A stretch of 64,000 nt of DNA, from contig CAVTVQ010000007.1 of the NCBI GenBank assembly GCA_963738205.1, forward strand, positions 1,178,001-1,242,000, read 5' to 3'. This stretch comes from DATFQE01 sp963738205. GTDB lineage: Bacteria > Actinomycetota > Thermoleophilia > Gaiellales > Gaiellaceae. The notes under the pieces were generated by a model. The model made no database searches. It had not been told where the DNA came from and was given only the letters and a program-made list of their open reading frames with translations. The translations under genes were made by a program, and so were the position numbers. Numbering within the stretch: the first letter of the stretch is position 1; each line of letters starts with the position of its first letter. Of the stretch, positions 14,951 through 23,508 are shown one piece after another.

Positions 14951-15342
14951 GCCATCACCGAGAGCTCGTCAACCCGCCGGATCTCCATCCGGCACCGGGG
15001 TTCAGTCACATCGCGGTCGCGGACGGCACGAGGAGCGTCCACTTCGCCGGGCAGCTGGGAATCGGACTGGACTTCTCCCTGCTCGCCGAGGACCTCCACG
15101 GTCAGACCGTGGGAGCGATGCGCAACCTCGAGACGGCCATGCGCGCAGTCGGCGTGGGCTGGGACGACATCGTGCGACGGACGATCTACACGACCCAGCC
15201 GACCGAGTACGAGACGATCACCGGTGCGATCGACGAGGTGACCGGTGGGGCGGAGCATCCCGCCCAGACGATCGTCGGCATCACCGGGCTCGCCGTCCCG
15301 GGCTGCCTGATCGAGATCGAGTGCACGGCCGTCCTGGCGTGA
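14947..15342 (+). CDS. RidA/YjgF/UK114-family protein lacking the catalytic Arg
   Basis: 131 residues of the trimeric RidA fold, GTG overlapping the previous stop. Canonical RidA deaminates reactive enamine/imine intermediates made by PLP enzymes and needs an Arg in a P-A-R segment; here that spot is HPAQTIV (Q107), while the C-terminal IEIECTAVL strand is kept. It therefore belongs to the Arg-less Rid groups, whose members often sit in catabolic operons and may have other substrates. The PLP enzymes further down the cluster are plausible sources of an imine. Confidence 0.88.
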   Translation: MSHHRELVNPPDLHPAPGFSHIAVADGTRSVHFAGQLGIGLDFSLLAEDLHGQTVGAMRNLETAMRAVGVGWDDIVRRTIYTTQPTEYETITGAIDEVTGGAEHPAQTIVGITGLAVPGCLIEIECTAVLA

Positions 15343-15361
15343 CGCACGCAGCGGTCGGGTC

Positions 15362-15367
15362 TTAGAC
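15362..15367 (+). promoter_or_regulatory. possible -10 element before the second LLM gene
   Basis: TAGACT fits TANNNT and lies in one of the few gaps of the cluster (15343-15398). It would start an mRNA near 15374, leaving a 25-base leader with an AAGGAG ribosome site ahead of ATG 15399. No -35 is evident. Confidence 0.3.
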
Positions 15368-15398
15368 TCGCCGCGACCCCGTCGAGAAGGAGCGAGCG

Positions 15399-16484
15399 AT
15401 GCGCTTCGGCCTCTACTCCGAGCTGCAGTGTCACCCCTGGCAGACCTACGAGCAGGTCTACGGGGAAACCCTCGAGCAGGTCGTCAACGCCGACCGGCTC
15501 GGGTTCGACTGCTACTCGATCATCGAGCACTGGTTCTTCGAGCGCTTCGGCATCTCGGCGAACCCCTTCGCGTTCTTCGCGAGCGCCGCCGCCCGGACGA
15601 GGAACGTCCGCTTCCGCACGCTGCTCCACGTGCTGCCGTACCACAACCCGGCCGTGCTCGCGGGCCAGATCGCCGAGATGGACTACCTGACCGACGGCCG
15701 CTACGAGTTCGGGGTCGGCCGCGGCCATGCCTGGCTGCCGAACAAGGCGGGCGTGCCCCTCGACGAGACGCGCGGCCGCTACGAGGAGGCGCTCGAGATC
15801 CTGGTTGGCCTGCTCGACAACCAGGACGGCTTCTCCTACGACGGCGACTTCTGGAAGATCGACAACGCCAGGGTGGTGCCGCGGTCGAAGAGCGAGCGGT
15901 TCCGCATCTTCACCGGCGGCACGAGCGACCGGACGTACGAGCTGGCGGCCGAGCGCGGCTGGGGCGTGGTCGTTCCGCCGCTCCTGCCCTACGAGGCGCT
16001 GCACCCGCAGCTAGAGATCTACCGCGAGCACTGCCTGAAGCACGGCAACGAGCCCGACATCGTCTTCATCCACGCCGTCTACATGGACGAGGACGAGGCT
16101 ACGGTGCGACGCGAGGCCGAGCACTGGATCCACCACTTCCTGGCGGGCAACGCGTCGCCGGGGCCGGAGCTGCCGCCTGCCGACGAGCTGAACGCCGTCG
16201 GCTACGGCTTCTACGCCTCGGGTGCGCTCGAGGGCCTGGCCGGGATGACCTGGGAGCAGCTGACCGAGTCGGACGCCGTGTGGGCCGGTACGCCCGAGCA
16301 GGTGATCGAGAAGATCGAGGCCGTGCAGGAGAAGTGCGACGGGCTGACCGAGATCACGATCACCGTCAACGCGGGCGGTGCCGAGCACTGGAAGGCGATC
16401 AAGACGCAGGAGCTGTTCGCGCGTCACGTGATCCCGCACTTCCGCGGCGCGGTTCGAGAGCCGGCGGAAGCCGCCGCTCGATGA
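15399..16484 (+). CDS. LLM-class flavin-dependent oxidoreductase
   Basis: 361 residues of the bacterial luciferase-like superfamily, with an AAGGAG ribosome site 8 bases before ATG. Recognisable parts are MRFGLYSELQCHPWQTYEQV, then DCYSIIEHWFFERFG, the barrel segment QIAEMDYLTDGRYEFGVGRG, and FTGGTSDRTYELAAERGWG in the C-terminal half. It probably uses reduced FMN with O2 to oxygenate or dehydrogenate a substrate. It differs clearly from the shorter LLM protein at 9.6 kb, so the cluster carries two non-redundant enzymes of this class. The stop overlaps the next gene. Confidence 0.88.
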   Translation: MRFGLYSELQCHPWQTYEQVYGETLEQVVNADRLGFDCYSIIEHWFFERFGISANPFAFFASAAARTRNVRFRTLLHVLPYHNPAVLAGQIAEMDYLTDGRYEFGVGRGHAWLPNKAGVPLDETRGRYEEALEILVGLLDNQDGFSYDGDFWKIDNARVVPRSKSERFRIFTGGTSDRTYELAAERGWGVVVPPLLPYEALHPQLEIYREHCLKHGNEPDIVFIHAVYMDEDEATVRREAEHWIHHFLAGNASPGPELPPADELNAVGYGFYASGALEGLAGMTWEQLTESDAVWAGTPEQVIEKIEAVQEKCDGLTEITITVNAGGAEHWKAIKTQELFARHVIPHFRGAVREPAEAAAR

Positions 16485-18115
16485 GTCGGACGTTCGACGC
16501 CGTCGTCGTCGGCAGCGGCATCAACTCACTGGCGTGCGCGGCCCTGCTGGCGCGGGGCGGCTGGGGCGTCTGCGTCCTCGAGCGCGAGGACGAGCTCGGC
16601 GGCGCCATCAGGACGGCCGAGATCACCGAGCCGGGGTATCTGCACGACGTCTTCAGCGCGTGGCATCCGCTCTGGGTCGGAGGGGCGGCGCACGCCGAGC
16701 TCGGCGACGACCTCGCCGCCCGCGGCCTCGAGTACCTGAACACCGAGCTGCCGACCGCGACGCTGTTCCCCGACGGGGAGAGCGCGTTCCTGCTGCGGAC
16801 CGGCGACGCGAACGCCGTCGAGCTCGACCGTCACGGGTCCGGAGACGGCGAGGCCTGGGGGCGGATGCTGGAGGCGTTCTTCCCCAACGCCGACCTGGCG
16901 TTCGGCGTGCTCGGCACGGAGCTCTGGTCGAAGGCGGGCCTCGGCCTGGGCCTGAGCGCGTACCGCCGGCTGGGGCGGCGCGGCCTGGCGGAGTTCGTGG
17001 GCGAGCTGACGATCTCCAGCCGGGACTGGCTGACGAGGACGTTCGATTCGGAGCGGGCGCACGGGCTGCTCGCGCCGTGGGTGCTCCACACCGGGCTCGG
17101 ACCGGATGCGGCAGCGTCCGGCTACATGACGCAGGTGATCGCGGTGGCCGTGCAGGAGGGCGGGATGCCCATCCCCCGCGGCGGCGGCGCGAAGCTGGTC
17201 GAGGCGCTCGCCCGGCTGATCAACGACCACGGCGGCGTGTGCGAGACCGGCCGAGACGTCGAGCGCGTCGTGGTCGCCGAGGGCAAGGCGACGGGCGTCC
17301 GGCTAGCCGATGGCGAGACTGTCACGGCGAGCCGCGCGGTGATCGCGAACGTGACGCCGACCCAGCTCTACGAGCGGCTGCTGGGCGACGGAGACGTGCC
17401 GGCGGAGCTCGCGGCCAAGGCCCGCCGCTACCGGTACGGACGCGGCGAGATGCAGATCCACCTGGCGCTCTCGGAGCCGCCGCGGTGGGACGGCGAGGAG
17501 CGGCTCGGCCAAACGGCGGTCGTGCACGTGACTCCCGGCCTGGACGGCGTCTCGCGCGCCGTGAACGAGGCCGAGCGCGGCCTGTTGCCCGCCGAGGCGA
17601 CGATCGTCGTCGGCCAGCCCCTGACGATGGATCCCTCACGCGCGCCCGAAGGCGCCGGACTGCTCTGGATCCAGCTCCAGGAGCTGCCGTCGCGCGTCCG
17701 CGGAGACGCAGCGGGCGAGCTCGATCCCGGCGACGGAACCTGGACCGAGGAGCTCCGCGACCGCTATGCGGACCGGATCGTCGCGCGACTCACACGGCAG
17801 ATCCCCAACCTGGAAGGCGCGATCAAGGCGCGGGCGGTGCTCTCGCCCGCCGACCTCGAGCGGGCGAACGTCAACCTGGCCCACGGCGACCCGTACGGCG
17901 GCTCACTCGCGCTCGACCAGAACTTCCTCTGGCGGCCCTTCCCGGGAAGCCCCGGCCACGCGACCGTGGTCGACCGTCTGTGGCACATCGGCGCGAGCAC
18001 GCACCCCGGCCCGGGGCTCGGTGCCGGCTCGGGCACGCTCGTCGCCCAGCAGCTGCTCAAGGCGTCGCTGCCGAAGCGGGCGCTGGGTCGGGTTCGCGGG
18101 CTCGCGCGCCGGTGA
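16481..18115 (+). CDS. FAD-dependent oxidoreductase (phytoene-desaturase/amine-oxidase-like)
   Basis: 544 residues. An ADP-binding Rossmann motif opens the protein (VVVGSGINSLACAALLARGG, then LEREDELGGAIRTAE), and the end has the second FAD contact HIGASTHPGPGLGAGSGTLV, as in CrtI-type enzymes and their non-carotenoid relatives. It would remove hydrogen from C-C or C-N bonds in the cytoplasm. No other carotenoid gene is near, so a carotenoid role is unlikely. ATG overlaps the LLM stop (ATGA), making pairing with that oxidoreductase likely. Confidence 0.87.
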   Translation: MSRTFDAVVVGSGINSLACAALLARGGWGVCVLEREDELGGAIRTAEITEPGYLHDVFSAWHPLWVGGAAHAELGDDLAARGLEYLNTELPTATLFPDGESAFLLRTGDANAVELDRHGSGDGEAWGRMLEAFFPNADLAFGVLGTELWSKAGLGLGLSAYRRLGRRGLAEFVGELTISSRDWLTRTFDSERAHGLLAPWVLHTGLGPDAAASGYMTQVIAVAVQEGGMPIPRGGGAKLVEALARLINDHGGVCETGRDVERVVVAEGKATGVRLADGETVTASRAVIANVTPTQLYERLLGDGDVPAELAAKARRYRYGRGEMQIHLALSEPPRWDGEERLGQTAVVHVTPGLDGVSRAVNEAERGLLPAEATIVVGQPLTMDPSRAPEGAGLLWIQLQELPSRVRGDAAGELDPGDGTWTEELRDRYADRIVARLTRQIPNLEGAIKARAVLSPADLERANVNLAHGDPYGGSLALDQNFLWRPFPGSPGHATVVDRLWHIGASTHPGPGLGAGSGTLVAQQLLKASLPKRALGRVRGLARR

Positions 18116-18945
18116 AGCCGCCCTTCTCGATCTCGCAGATCAGCACGCTGCCCGCGAGCTTCGAGGACGACCTGCTCGCCTACCGCGACGCGGGCGCCGA
18201 GGGCATCGGCCTCTGGGAGATCAAGCTGCGAGCAGGCGAGGAGCACGAATTGCTCGCGGCGCTAAGGGGCAGCGGCCTGACCTCGACCAACGCCGTCCCG
18301 GCCGTGCCGTCGATCACGTCGCTGCCGATGCCGGGCCCGCAGGATCCGGCCGAGCGCGTGGACGCCTACTGCGCCGGCCTGCGTCGCCTGGCGCCGTTCG
18401 AGCCGACCGCGGTGGTGCTTCTCACCGGGCCGGGACCGCGCGACGTCGTCGTCGACGGGCTCAGGAGTATCGCCGCGGAAGCCAGCTCGCTCGGGCTCAC
18501 GGTCGGGCTCGAGCCGTACAGCCGTCACGACGGCGAGGACTGGACGATCGTCCACACGATCGGCGAGGCCGTGGAGCTGATCGACGAGGCCGGCGTCGGG
18601 GACTCGGTCGGCATCCTCTTCGACTCCTGGCACCTCTGGGACTCGGACCTCGAGGCCGACCTCGACGCGCACCGCGAGCGGATCGTCGGCGTCCATGTCT
18701 GCGACGTGCGCCGCCCGACGCGGAGCTTCGCCGACCGGCTGCTGCCCGGCGACGGTGTGGCCGACGTTCCGCGCATCCTCGGCCTGCTCGACCGCGGGGG
18801 CTGGGACGGCTTCTACGACCTCGAGATCTTCTCGGACAACGGCGCCTTCGGGACCGCGCTCCCCGACTCGCTCTGGGACGTCCCCGCCGACGAGCTGGCT
18901 CGGCGCGGACGGCAGGCCTTCATCGACTGTTGGGAGCGGCGCTGA
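18112..18945 (+). CDS. sugar phosphate isomerase/epimerase-family protein (AP endonuclease 2 fold)
   Basis: 277 residues forming a TIM barrel. Candidate metal ligands are the Glu in GLEPYSRHD, Asp and His in ILFDSWHLWDS, His in GVHVCDVR and Glu in YDLEIFSDNG, in the order found in xylose-isomerase-like and hydroxypyruvate isomerase proteins. Such enzymes isomerise small hydroxy-oxo compounds; the actual substrate here is unknown. GTG start overlaps the FAD oxidoreductase stop (GTGA). Confidence 0.85.
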   Translation: MKPPFSISQISTLPASFEDDLLAYRDAGAEGIGLWEIKLRAGEEHELLAALRGSGLTSTNAVPAVPSITSLPMPGPQDPAERVDAYCAGLRRLAPFEPTAVVLLTGPGPRDVVVDGLRSIAAEASSLGLTVGLEPYSRHDGEDWTIVHTIGEAVELIDEAGVGDSVGILFDSWHLWDSDLEADLDAHRERIVGVHVCDVRRPTRSFADRLLPGDGVADVPRILGLLDRGGWDGFYDLEIFSDNGAFGTALPDSLWDVPADELARRGRQAFIDCWERR

Positions 18946-19868
18946 TCGAGCACGTGTGCGTGGTCGGAGGCGGGGTGATCGGCAGCCTCTACGCCGCCCA
19001 TCTCGCGCGTGTCGCCGACGTCTCCGTTCTCTGCCGGCGCGAGGAGCATGCGCGTGCGCTCTCGGAGCACGGACTGCGCGTCTCGGGCCGGCACGACTTC
19101 ACCGCCGAGCTGCGCGCGGCCACCGATCCGGCCGATCTGCCGGAGGCCGACCTGGTGATCGTCACGACGAAGACGACGGAGCTCGGCGCGGCCGCCGCGA
19201 GGCTCCATGGGCACTGGCCCGACGCCGCGGTGATGACCGTGCAGAACGGCCTCGGCGCCGAGGAGGCGGTACGCGACCAGGGCGACTGGCGGCTGATCTC
19301 GGCGGTGACGTTCATGAGCGGCACGCGCCACGCCGACACGCATGTCGAGTACATCCTCGACACCGAGACCTGGCTCGGGCCCTATGGGGACACGCCGTAC
19401 GGGCTCGTCGAGACCGTCGCGGGCCTGATCGTCGAGTCTGGGCTGAAGGCCCGCGCGTTCGAGGATCTGCGCCCGGCCCAGTGGTCGAAGCTGATCTTCA
19501 ACTCCACCGTCAACGCGGTCGCGGCGCTCACGGCGCTCCCGCACGACTCGCACTTCGCCGAGCAGGCGCGGCGGGAGGACCTCGGGCACCTCGTCCGGGC
19601 GCTGATGCAGGAAGGCACGCGCGTTGCGGCCGCCGCCGGCGTCGAGCTCCATGAGGACCCGTGGGAGATGAACGTGCTCGCCACCCAGCGCGGCAGCCGG
19701 CACTACCCCTCGATGCTGGCGGACGTGGAGGCCAGGCGTCCGACCGAGATCGACTCGATCACGGGCGCGCTCGTCCGCGAGGCCGAGCGGCTCGGCGTCG
19801 ACGTGCCGCTGCAGACCGCGATGTACAGGCTGGTGAAGGCGCGCGAGGCCTCGTGGGAGTCCAATTGA
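18942..19868 (+). CDS. 2-dehydropantoate 2-reductase family (PanE/ApbA-like) protein, probable CTG start
   Basis: About 308 residues: N-terminal NAD(P)-binding GGGVIGSLYAAHLA, central KTTEL and QNGLGAEE, and a C-terminal domain with WSKLIFNSTVNAVAAL (the conserved Lys/Asn region). PanE reduces ketopantoate, but this superfamily contains many catabolic 2-oxo or beta-hydroxy acid dehydrogenases, and location in the operon favours the latter. The frame has no ATG, GTG or TTG at the overlap; CTG 18942 gives a 4-base CTGA overlap and MIEHVCVVGGG. GTG 18954 is the alternative and would leave a very short first strand. A paralogue lies at 24.5 kb. Confidence 0.85.
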   Translation: MIEHVCVVGGGVIGSLYAAHLARVADVSVLCRREEHARALSEHGLRVSGRHDFTAELRAATDPADLPEADLVIVTTKTTELGAAAARLHGHWPDAAVMTVQNGLGAEEAVRDQGDWRLISAVTFMSGTRHADTHVEYILDTETWLGPYGDTPYGLVETVAGLIVESGLKARAFEDLRPAQWSKLIFNSTVNAVAALTALPHDSHFAEQARREDLGHLVRALMQEGTRVAAAAGVELHEDPWEMNVLATQRGSRHYPSMLADVEARRPTEIDSITGALVREAERLGVDVPLQTAMYRLVKAREASWESN

Positions 19869-19894
19869 CCCGGCGGAGCCGTATGTAATTCAAT
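19865..19894 (+). promoter_or_regulatory. putative promoter of the first LIV transporter set
   Basis: TTGACC at 19865-19870 (overlapping the preceding stop codon) and TTCAAT at 19889-19894 are 18 bases apart. The element lies in a 67-base gap of locally lower GC. Predicted start near 19901 leaves a ~35-base leader containing GAAAGGGA before ATG 19936. Confidence 0.45.
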
Positions 19895-19935
19895 AGTCCG
19901 ACGGGGGAACCCGCGACGGGAAAGGGAGTGCGTAC

Positions 19936-21120
19936 ATGAGAGGTGCCAGAAGGTGGGGCGCTCTAGCTGCGGGCCTGGCGATCGGAATCGCCATGGTCGG
20001 AGCGACGGGAGGAAGTGCCACGGTCAAGCAGGGCGGCCCGATCGTGATCGGGTGGGCGTTCGACAGCAAGGGCCAGATGGCCCCGTTCGACGGCCCGGCG
20101 CTCGCGGCCGCGAAGATCCGCGTCAAGCAGATCAACGGCAAGGGTGGCGTCGACGGCCGCCAGTTGCGCATCGACACCTGCGACACGAACAACAACAATC
20201 CCGCCCGCGCGAAGTCCTGCGCGCGCACCCTCCTCGGCAAGGGCGCCGACGTGATGTTCACCACGTGCGATGTCGACTTCGCCACCCCGGTCGTTCAGGA
20301 GGCGATCAACCGGGGCGTGCTCGCGATCGCACCCTGCATCGGCACCGACCAGATGGGCCCCAAGCGCTTTGGCAAGGCGAAGGGCAAGCTCGCGTTCAGC
20401 TTCGGAAACGTGGCGCAGGACGAGGGGTCGGCAATGGCCGAGTACGCGTACCGCAAAGGCTGGCGTTCCGCCGGTCTCGCGAGCAACACGCTGCTCGTCT
20501 ACTTCAAGAACGTCGTCCAGGCGTTCGACAAGCGCTTCACGCAGCTCGGCGGCAAGATCGTCGCCAAGGAGAGCTATGCCACGGGCGCCAACAACGTCCA
20601 GACGGCCGTGAGCCGGCTGAACAGCCGCAAGGCGGACGTCTACGTGACCTCGACCGCGTTCGGCGAGCTGCCGGCGTTCGTGTCGGGCCTGCGCTCGCTC
20701 GGGAACAAGACGCCCATCCTCAACTCCTGGGCCGGTGACGGCACCTACTGGGCGACGAAGAACCCGAAGGTGACCGAGTACTACGCAGTCACCTACGCCT
20801 CGGTGTTCGGCGACGACCCGAGCAACGCCGTGCGGTCGCTGGCCAAGTCGGTCAAGGCCGCGACCGGCGGCTTCGTGACCGGCGCCGCCGCCGTCGACGG
20901 GATCTCAACCGCGATCAGGCGCGCGAACGGCTCGACGACGGGCACCGTGCTCTCCGCCCAGCTCGAGAAGTTCAAGAAGGTGCCCACTATCTCCGGCAAG
21001 GTCAGCTTCTCGAAGCAGCTCCACAGCGTCTTCGGGCGCGAGTACCGCGTGATCAAGATCCAGGACAACAAGGCCAAGCTCGTAGGCCGAGTGACCGCCA
21101 AGGTCGTTCCGAAGATCTAG
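19936..21120 (+). CDS. ABC transporter substrate-binding protein, LivJ/LivK-like (set 1)
   Basis: 394 residues, ribosome site GAAAGGGAG before ATG. The N-terminal ~30 residues (RRWGALAAGLAIGIAMVGAT) look like a signal peptide but have no lipobox Cys. The rest is a type I periplasmic-binding fold: PIVIGWAFDSKGQMAPFDGP, GGVDGRQLRIDTCDTNNNN and FTTCDVDFATPVV. It captures a small solute outside the cell for the LIV-type permease encoded behind it; such proteins bind branched amino acids, amides, urea or aromatic acids. The solute cannot be assigned. Confidence 0.9.
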   Translation: MRGARRWGALAAGLAIGIAMVGATGGSATVKQGGPIVIGWAFDSKGQMAPFDGPALAAAKIRVKQINGKGGVDGRQLRIDTCDTNNNNPARAKSCARTLLGKGADVMFTTCDVDFATPVVQEAINRGVLAIAPCIGTDQMGPKRFGKAKGKLAFSFGNVAQDEGSAMAEYAYRKGWRSAGLASNTLLVYFKNVVQAFDKRFTQLGGKIVAKESYATGANNVQTAVSRLNSRKADVYVTSTAFGELPAFVSGLRSLGNKTPILNSWAGDGTYWATKNPKVTEYYAVTYASVFGDDPSNAVRSLAKSVKAATGGFVTGAAAVDGISTAIRRANGSTTGTVLSAQLEKFKKVPTISGKVSFSKQLHSVFGREYRVIKIQDNKAKLVGRVTAKVVPKI

Positions 21121-21894
21121 TTGTCGGAGTCGGCGGTCGCGCAGGACGCGCAGAGGAGGCCCGGAGAAGCTCTTCGGGCCTCCTCCGTCTCTCGGTCGTT
21201 CCAGGGCGTCCGCGCCCTCGTCGACATCTCGCTCGAGCTGCACCGGCACGAGGTCGTCGGGTTGATCGGTCCGAACGGGGCCGGCAAGTCCACGCTCGTC
21301 AACGTGCTCTCGGGCTTCGACTTTCCCACCGCCGGGACCGTGGAGCTCGGCGGGCGGCGAATCACCGGCTGGAGCGCGCACCGGCGCGCGCGGGCCGGTC
21401 TGGCGCGCACGTTTCAGCACAGCCGCTCCTTCCGCGAGCTCACCGTGCGCGAGAACGTCGAGGTAGCTGCGCTCGGAGTCGGTGCCGGCGGGCGGAAAGC
21501 GCGAAGGCGCGCGGACGGGCTGCTCGAGCTGCTGGCCCTTGGCGGCCTGGAGGACGCTCCGGCGGGCACGCTCGCGCACGGCGACGAGCGGCGGCTCGGC
21601 GTCGCCCGTGCCCTCGCCACGGAGCCCGCGTTCGTGCTCATGGACGAGCCGGCGGCCGGGCTCCCCGAGGCGGAGGTGCCCGACTTCGCCGCCGTCGTTC
21701 GCTCCGTCCGTGACGACCACGAGGCCGGCGTGCTGCTGATCGACCACAACATGGCGCTCGTCATGGACGTGTGCGACCGGATCCAGGTGCTCGACCAGGG
21801 CCAGACCCTCGCCGAGGGAACGCCCGCCGAGATCCGGCGCAACCTCGACGTGGCGGCCGCCTACCTCGGCGAGCCGCCGGTGACCGATGGCTGA
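21121..21894 (+). CDS. ABC transporter ATP-binding protein, LivG-like (set 1)
   Basis: 257 residues. TTG start directly after the binding-protein TAG; no better start precedes the first strand. Walker A GPNGAGKST, the TFQ Q-loop (LARTFQHSRSF), a signature LAHGDERRLGVARAL in place of LSGGQ (usual for LivG), Walker B FVLMDEPAAG and switch His in DHNMALVMD are all present. It powers LivH/LivM. The first 22 codons contain a perfect 11-bp hairpin (21153-21185), so expression of this gene may be throttled relative to the binding protein. Ends 8 bases inside the livF ORF. Confidence 0.9.
   Translation: MSESAVAQDAQRRPGEALRASSVSRSFQGVRALVDISLELHRHEVVGLIGPNGAGKSTLVNVLSGFDFPTAGTVELGGRRITGWSAHRRARAGLARTFQHSRSFRELTVRENVEVAALGVGAGGRKARRRADGLLELLALGGLEDAPAGTLAHGDERRLGVARALATEPAFVLMDEPAAGLPEAEVPDFAAVVRSVRDDHEAGVLLIDHNMALVMDVCDRIQVLDQGQTLAEGTPAEIRRNLDVAAAYLGEPPVTDG
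21153..21185 (+). promoter_or_regulatory. hairpin inside the start of livG (set 1)
   Basis: GAGGAGGCCCG (21153-21163) pairs perfectly with CGGGCCTCCTC (21175-21185) around an 11-base loop, beginning 33 bases after the binding-protein stop. The second LIV set has a similar hairpin 20 bases after its binding-protein stop, there in non-coding DNA. The common placement suggests partial termination or protection of the binding-protein mRNA 3' end. Confidence 0.5.
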
Positions 21895-22600
21895 TCCCGC
21901 GCTGGAGGTCGTCGGCCTGGAGGTGCGCTACGGGGCGGTCGCGGCCGTCCGTGACGTGAGCCTCGGCGTCGAGCAGGGCGAGATCGTCGGGTTGATCGGG
22001 CCGAACGGCGCCGGGAAGTCGACGACGCTGCACGCGATCACCGGGCTCGTCCCGGCTCACGCAGGCGACGTGCGCCTGGACGGCCGCTCGATCCTCGGCC
22101 GGCCGCCGGAGGCGATCGCTCACGAGGGCGTCGCACTCGTCCCCGAGGGCCGCCGGATCTTCGCCGACTTCAGCGTCGAGGAGAACCTGCGGCTCGGGCT
22201 CGCCGCCAGGCGGGGCCGCAACGGCCGGGGCGCGCTGGCCCAGGCCTACGAGCTCTTCCCCGTCCTGCGCGAGTTCCGCCGCCGCTCGGCGGGCGCGCTC
22301 TCGGGCGGGCAGCAGCAGCAGCTCGCAATCGGGCGCGCCCTCGTGGCTGGGCCGCAGGTGCTGCTCCTGGACGAGCCGTCGCTCGGGCTCGCACCGACGC
22401 TCGTCGACGACGTCTTCGGCGCGCTCGCGCGGATCAGGGAGAACGGCGTGACGATCCTCCTCGTCGAGCAGCGCGCCCAGCGAACCGTTGCGCTCGCGGA
22501 CCGGACGCACGTGCTCGCGAACGGCGAGCTGCGGATGACCCTCGGCCCCGCGGACGCGGACGACACCGACAAGATCATCGCCGCCTACCTCGCCTCATGA
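21887..22600 (+). CDS. ABC transporter ATP-binding protein, LivF-like (set 1)
   Basis: 237 residues with Walker A GPNGAGKST, LVPEGRRIFADFSVEENL (typical of LivF), signature LSGGQQQQLAIGRAL, Walker B LLLDEPSLGLAP and the H-loop region VEQRAQRTVALAD, where the usual Asn/His after VEQ is Arg. It forms the second ATPase of the importer with LivG. ATG lies 8 bases before the livG stop, and the ATGA at its end overlaps livH. Confidence 0.92.
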   Translation: MADPALEVVGLEVRYGAVAAVRDVSLGVEQGEIVGLIGPNGAGKSTTLHAITGLVPAHAGDVRLDGRSILGRPPEAIAHEGVALVPEGRRIFADFSVEENLRLGLAARRGRNGRGALAQAYELFPVLREFRRRSAGALSGGQQQQLAIGRALVAGPQVLLLDEPSLGLAPTLVDDVFGALARIRENGVTILLVEQRAQRTVALADRTHVLANGELRMTLGPADADDTDKIIAAYLAS

Positions 22601-23508
22601 GTGTCCTCGCCGCCTTCGACGCGCAGACGGTCGTCGACGCGCTCGGCCTCGGAGCGATCTACGCGCTGATGGCGGTCGGGATCGGGCTCGTCTTCGGCGT
22701 GCTGCGCCTGGTCAACTTCGCCTACGGCCAGCTGATCATGGCCGGGGCGTACACCCTCGCCTTCACGGCCTCGTGGCCGGTTGCGGCGAGCATCGCGGCC
22801 TGCTTCGCGGTCGTCGTCGCGCTCTCGATGCTGATGGACCGCGTGGTCTTCCGGCCGCTACGGGGCGCGTCGCCGGCGGTAATGCTCGTGACCACGTTCG
22901 CGATCGCGTTCATGCTGCAGGCGATCGCGCTGGCGATCGACATCCGCGACGACACGATCGGCGAGATCGCCACCTCGATCGCGTCGTTCAACCAGGCGAT
23001 CACCGTCGGAGGCGTGGAGGTCCGGAAGATCACGATCGCCGCCGTGATCGTCGCGGCGGTGGCGCTGTTGCTGCTCGCGCTGCTGCTCGCACGGACGACG
23101 ATCGGCCTGCACATGCGGGCGGCGGCCGCCGACTTCGGCACCGCCCGCCTGCTCGGCGTGCGCGCGAACCGGGTGATCGGCTTCGCCGTCTTCCTCTCGG
23201 GCCTGCTCGCCGCGACGGTGGCCGTCCTGCTCACCGTCCAGTTCCCGTTCGTCGGTCCGGACTTCGCCCTGCGCGACACGATCGTCGTCCTGGTCGGCGT
23301 CGTCGTCGGCGGGATCGACCGGCTCTGGACCGCCACCCTCGGCGGCTTCACGATCGGCTTCGCGACCGGGATCATCAACGGCGTCCTGCCCACCGACAAG
23401 AGCGTGTTCCTCCCCTCGGCGGTGTTCGCGCTGGTGATCCTCGTTCTGCTCCTCCGGCCGGCGGGCCTGTTCGCGTTCGGCCGCAGTGCCGCCGCGGAGC
23501 GCGTATGA
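22597..23508 (+). CDS. branched-chain amino acid-type ABC permease LivH (set 1)
   Basis: 303 residues, about eight hydrophobic membrane segments. LGLGAIYALMAVGIGLVFGVLRLVNFAYG near the N-terminus and the GVRANRVIGFAVFLSGLLAA and VGGIDRL segments are LivH landmarks. Inner-membrane half of the solute channel, pairing with LivM. ATG overlaps the livF stop (ATGA); the end overlaps livM in the same way. Confidence 0.92.
   Translation: MSVLAAFDAQTVVDALGLGAIYALMAVGIGLVFGVLRLVNFAYGQLIMAGAYTLAFTASWPVAASIAACFAVVVALSMLMDRVVFRPLRGASPAVMLVTTFAIAFMLQAIALAIDIRDDTIGEIATSIASFNQAITVGGVEVRKITIAAVIVAAVALLLLALLLARTTIGLHMRAAAADFGTARLLGVRANRVIGFAVFLSGLLAATVAVLLTVQFPFVGPDFALRDTIVVLVGVVVGGIDRLWTATLGGFTIGFATGIINGVLPTDKSVFLPSAVFALVILVLLLRPAGLFAFGRSAAAERV

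Noticed and set aside
16481..18115. Carotenoid phytoene desaturase
   Set aside because: The FAD fold matches CrtI-like proteins, but no crtB, crtE or other carotenoid gene is present and the neighbours are small-molecule catabolic enzymes.
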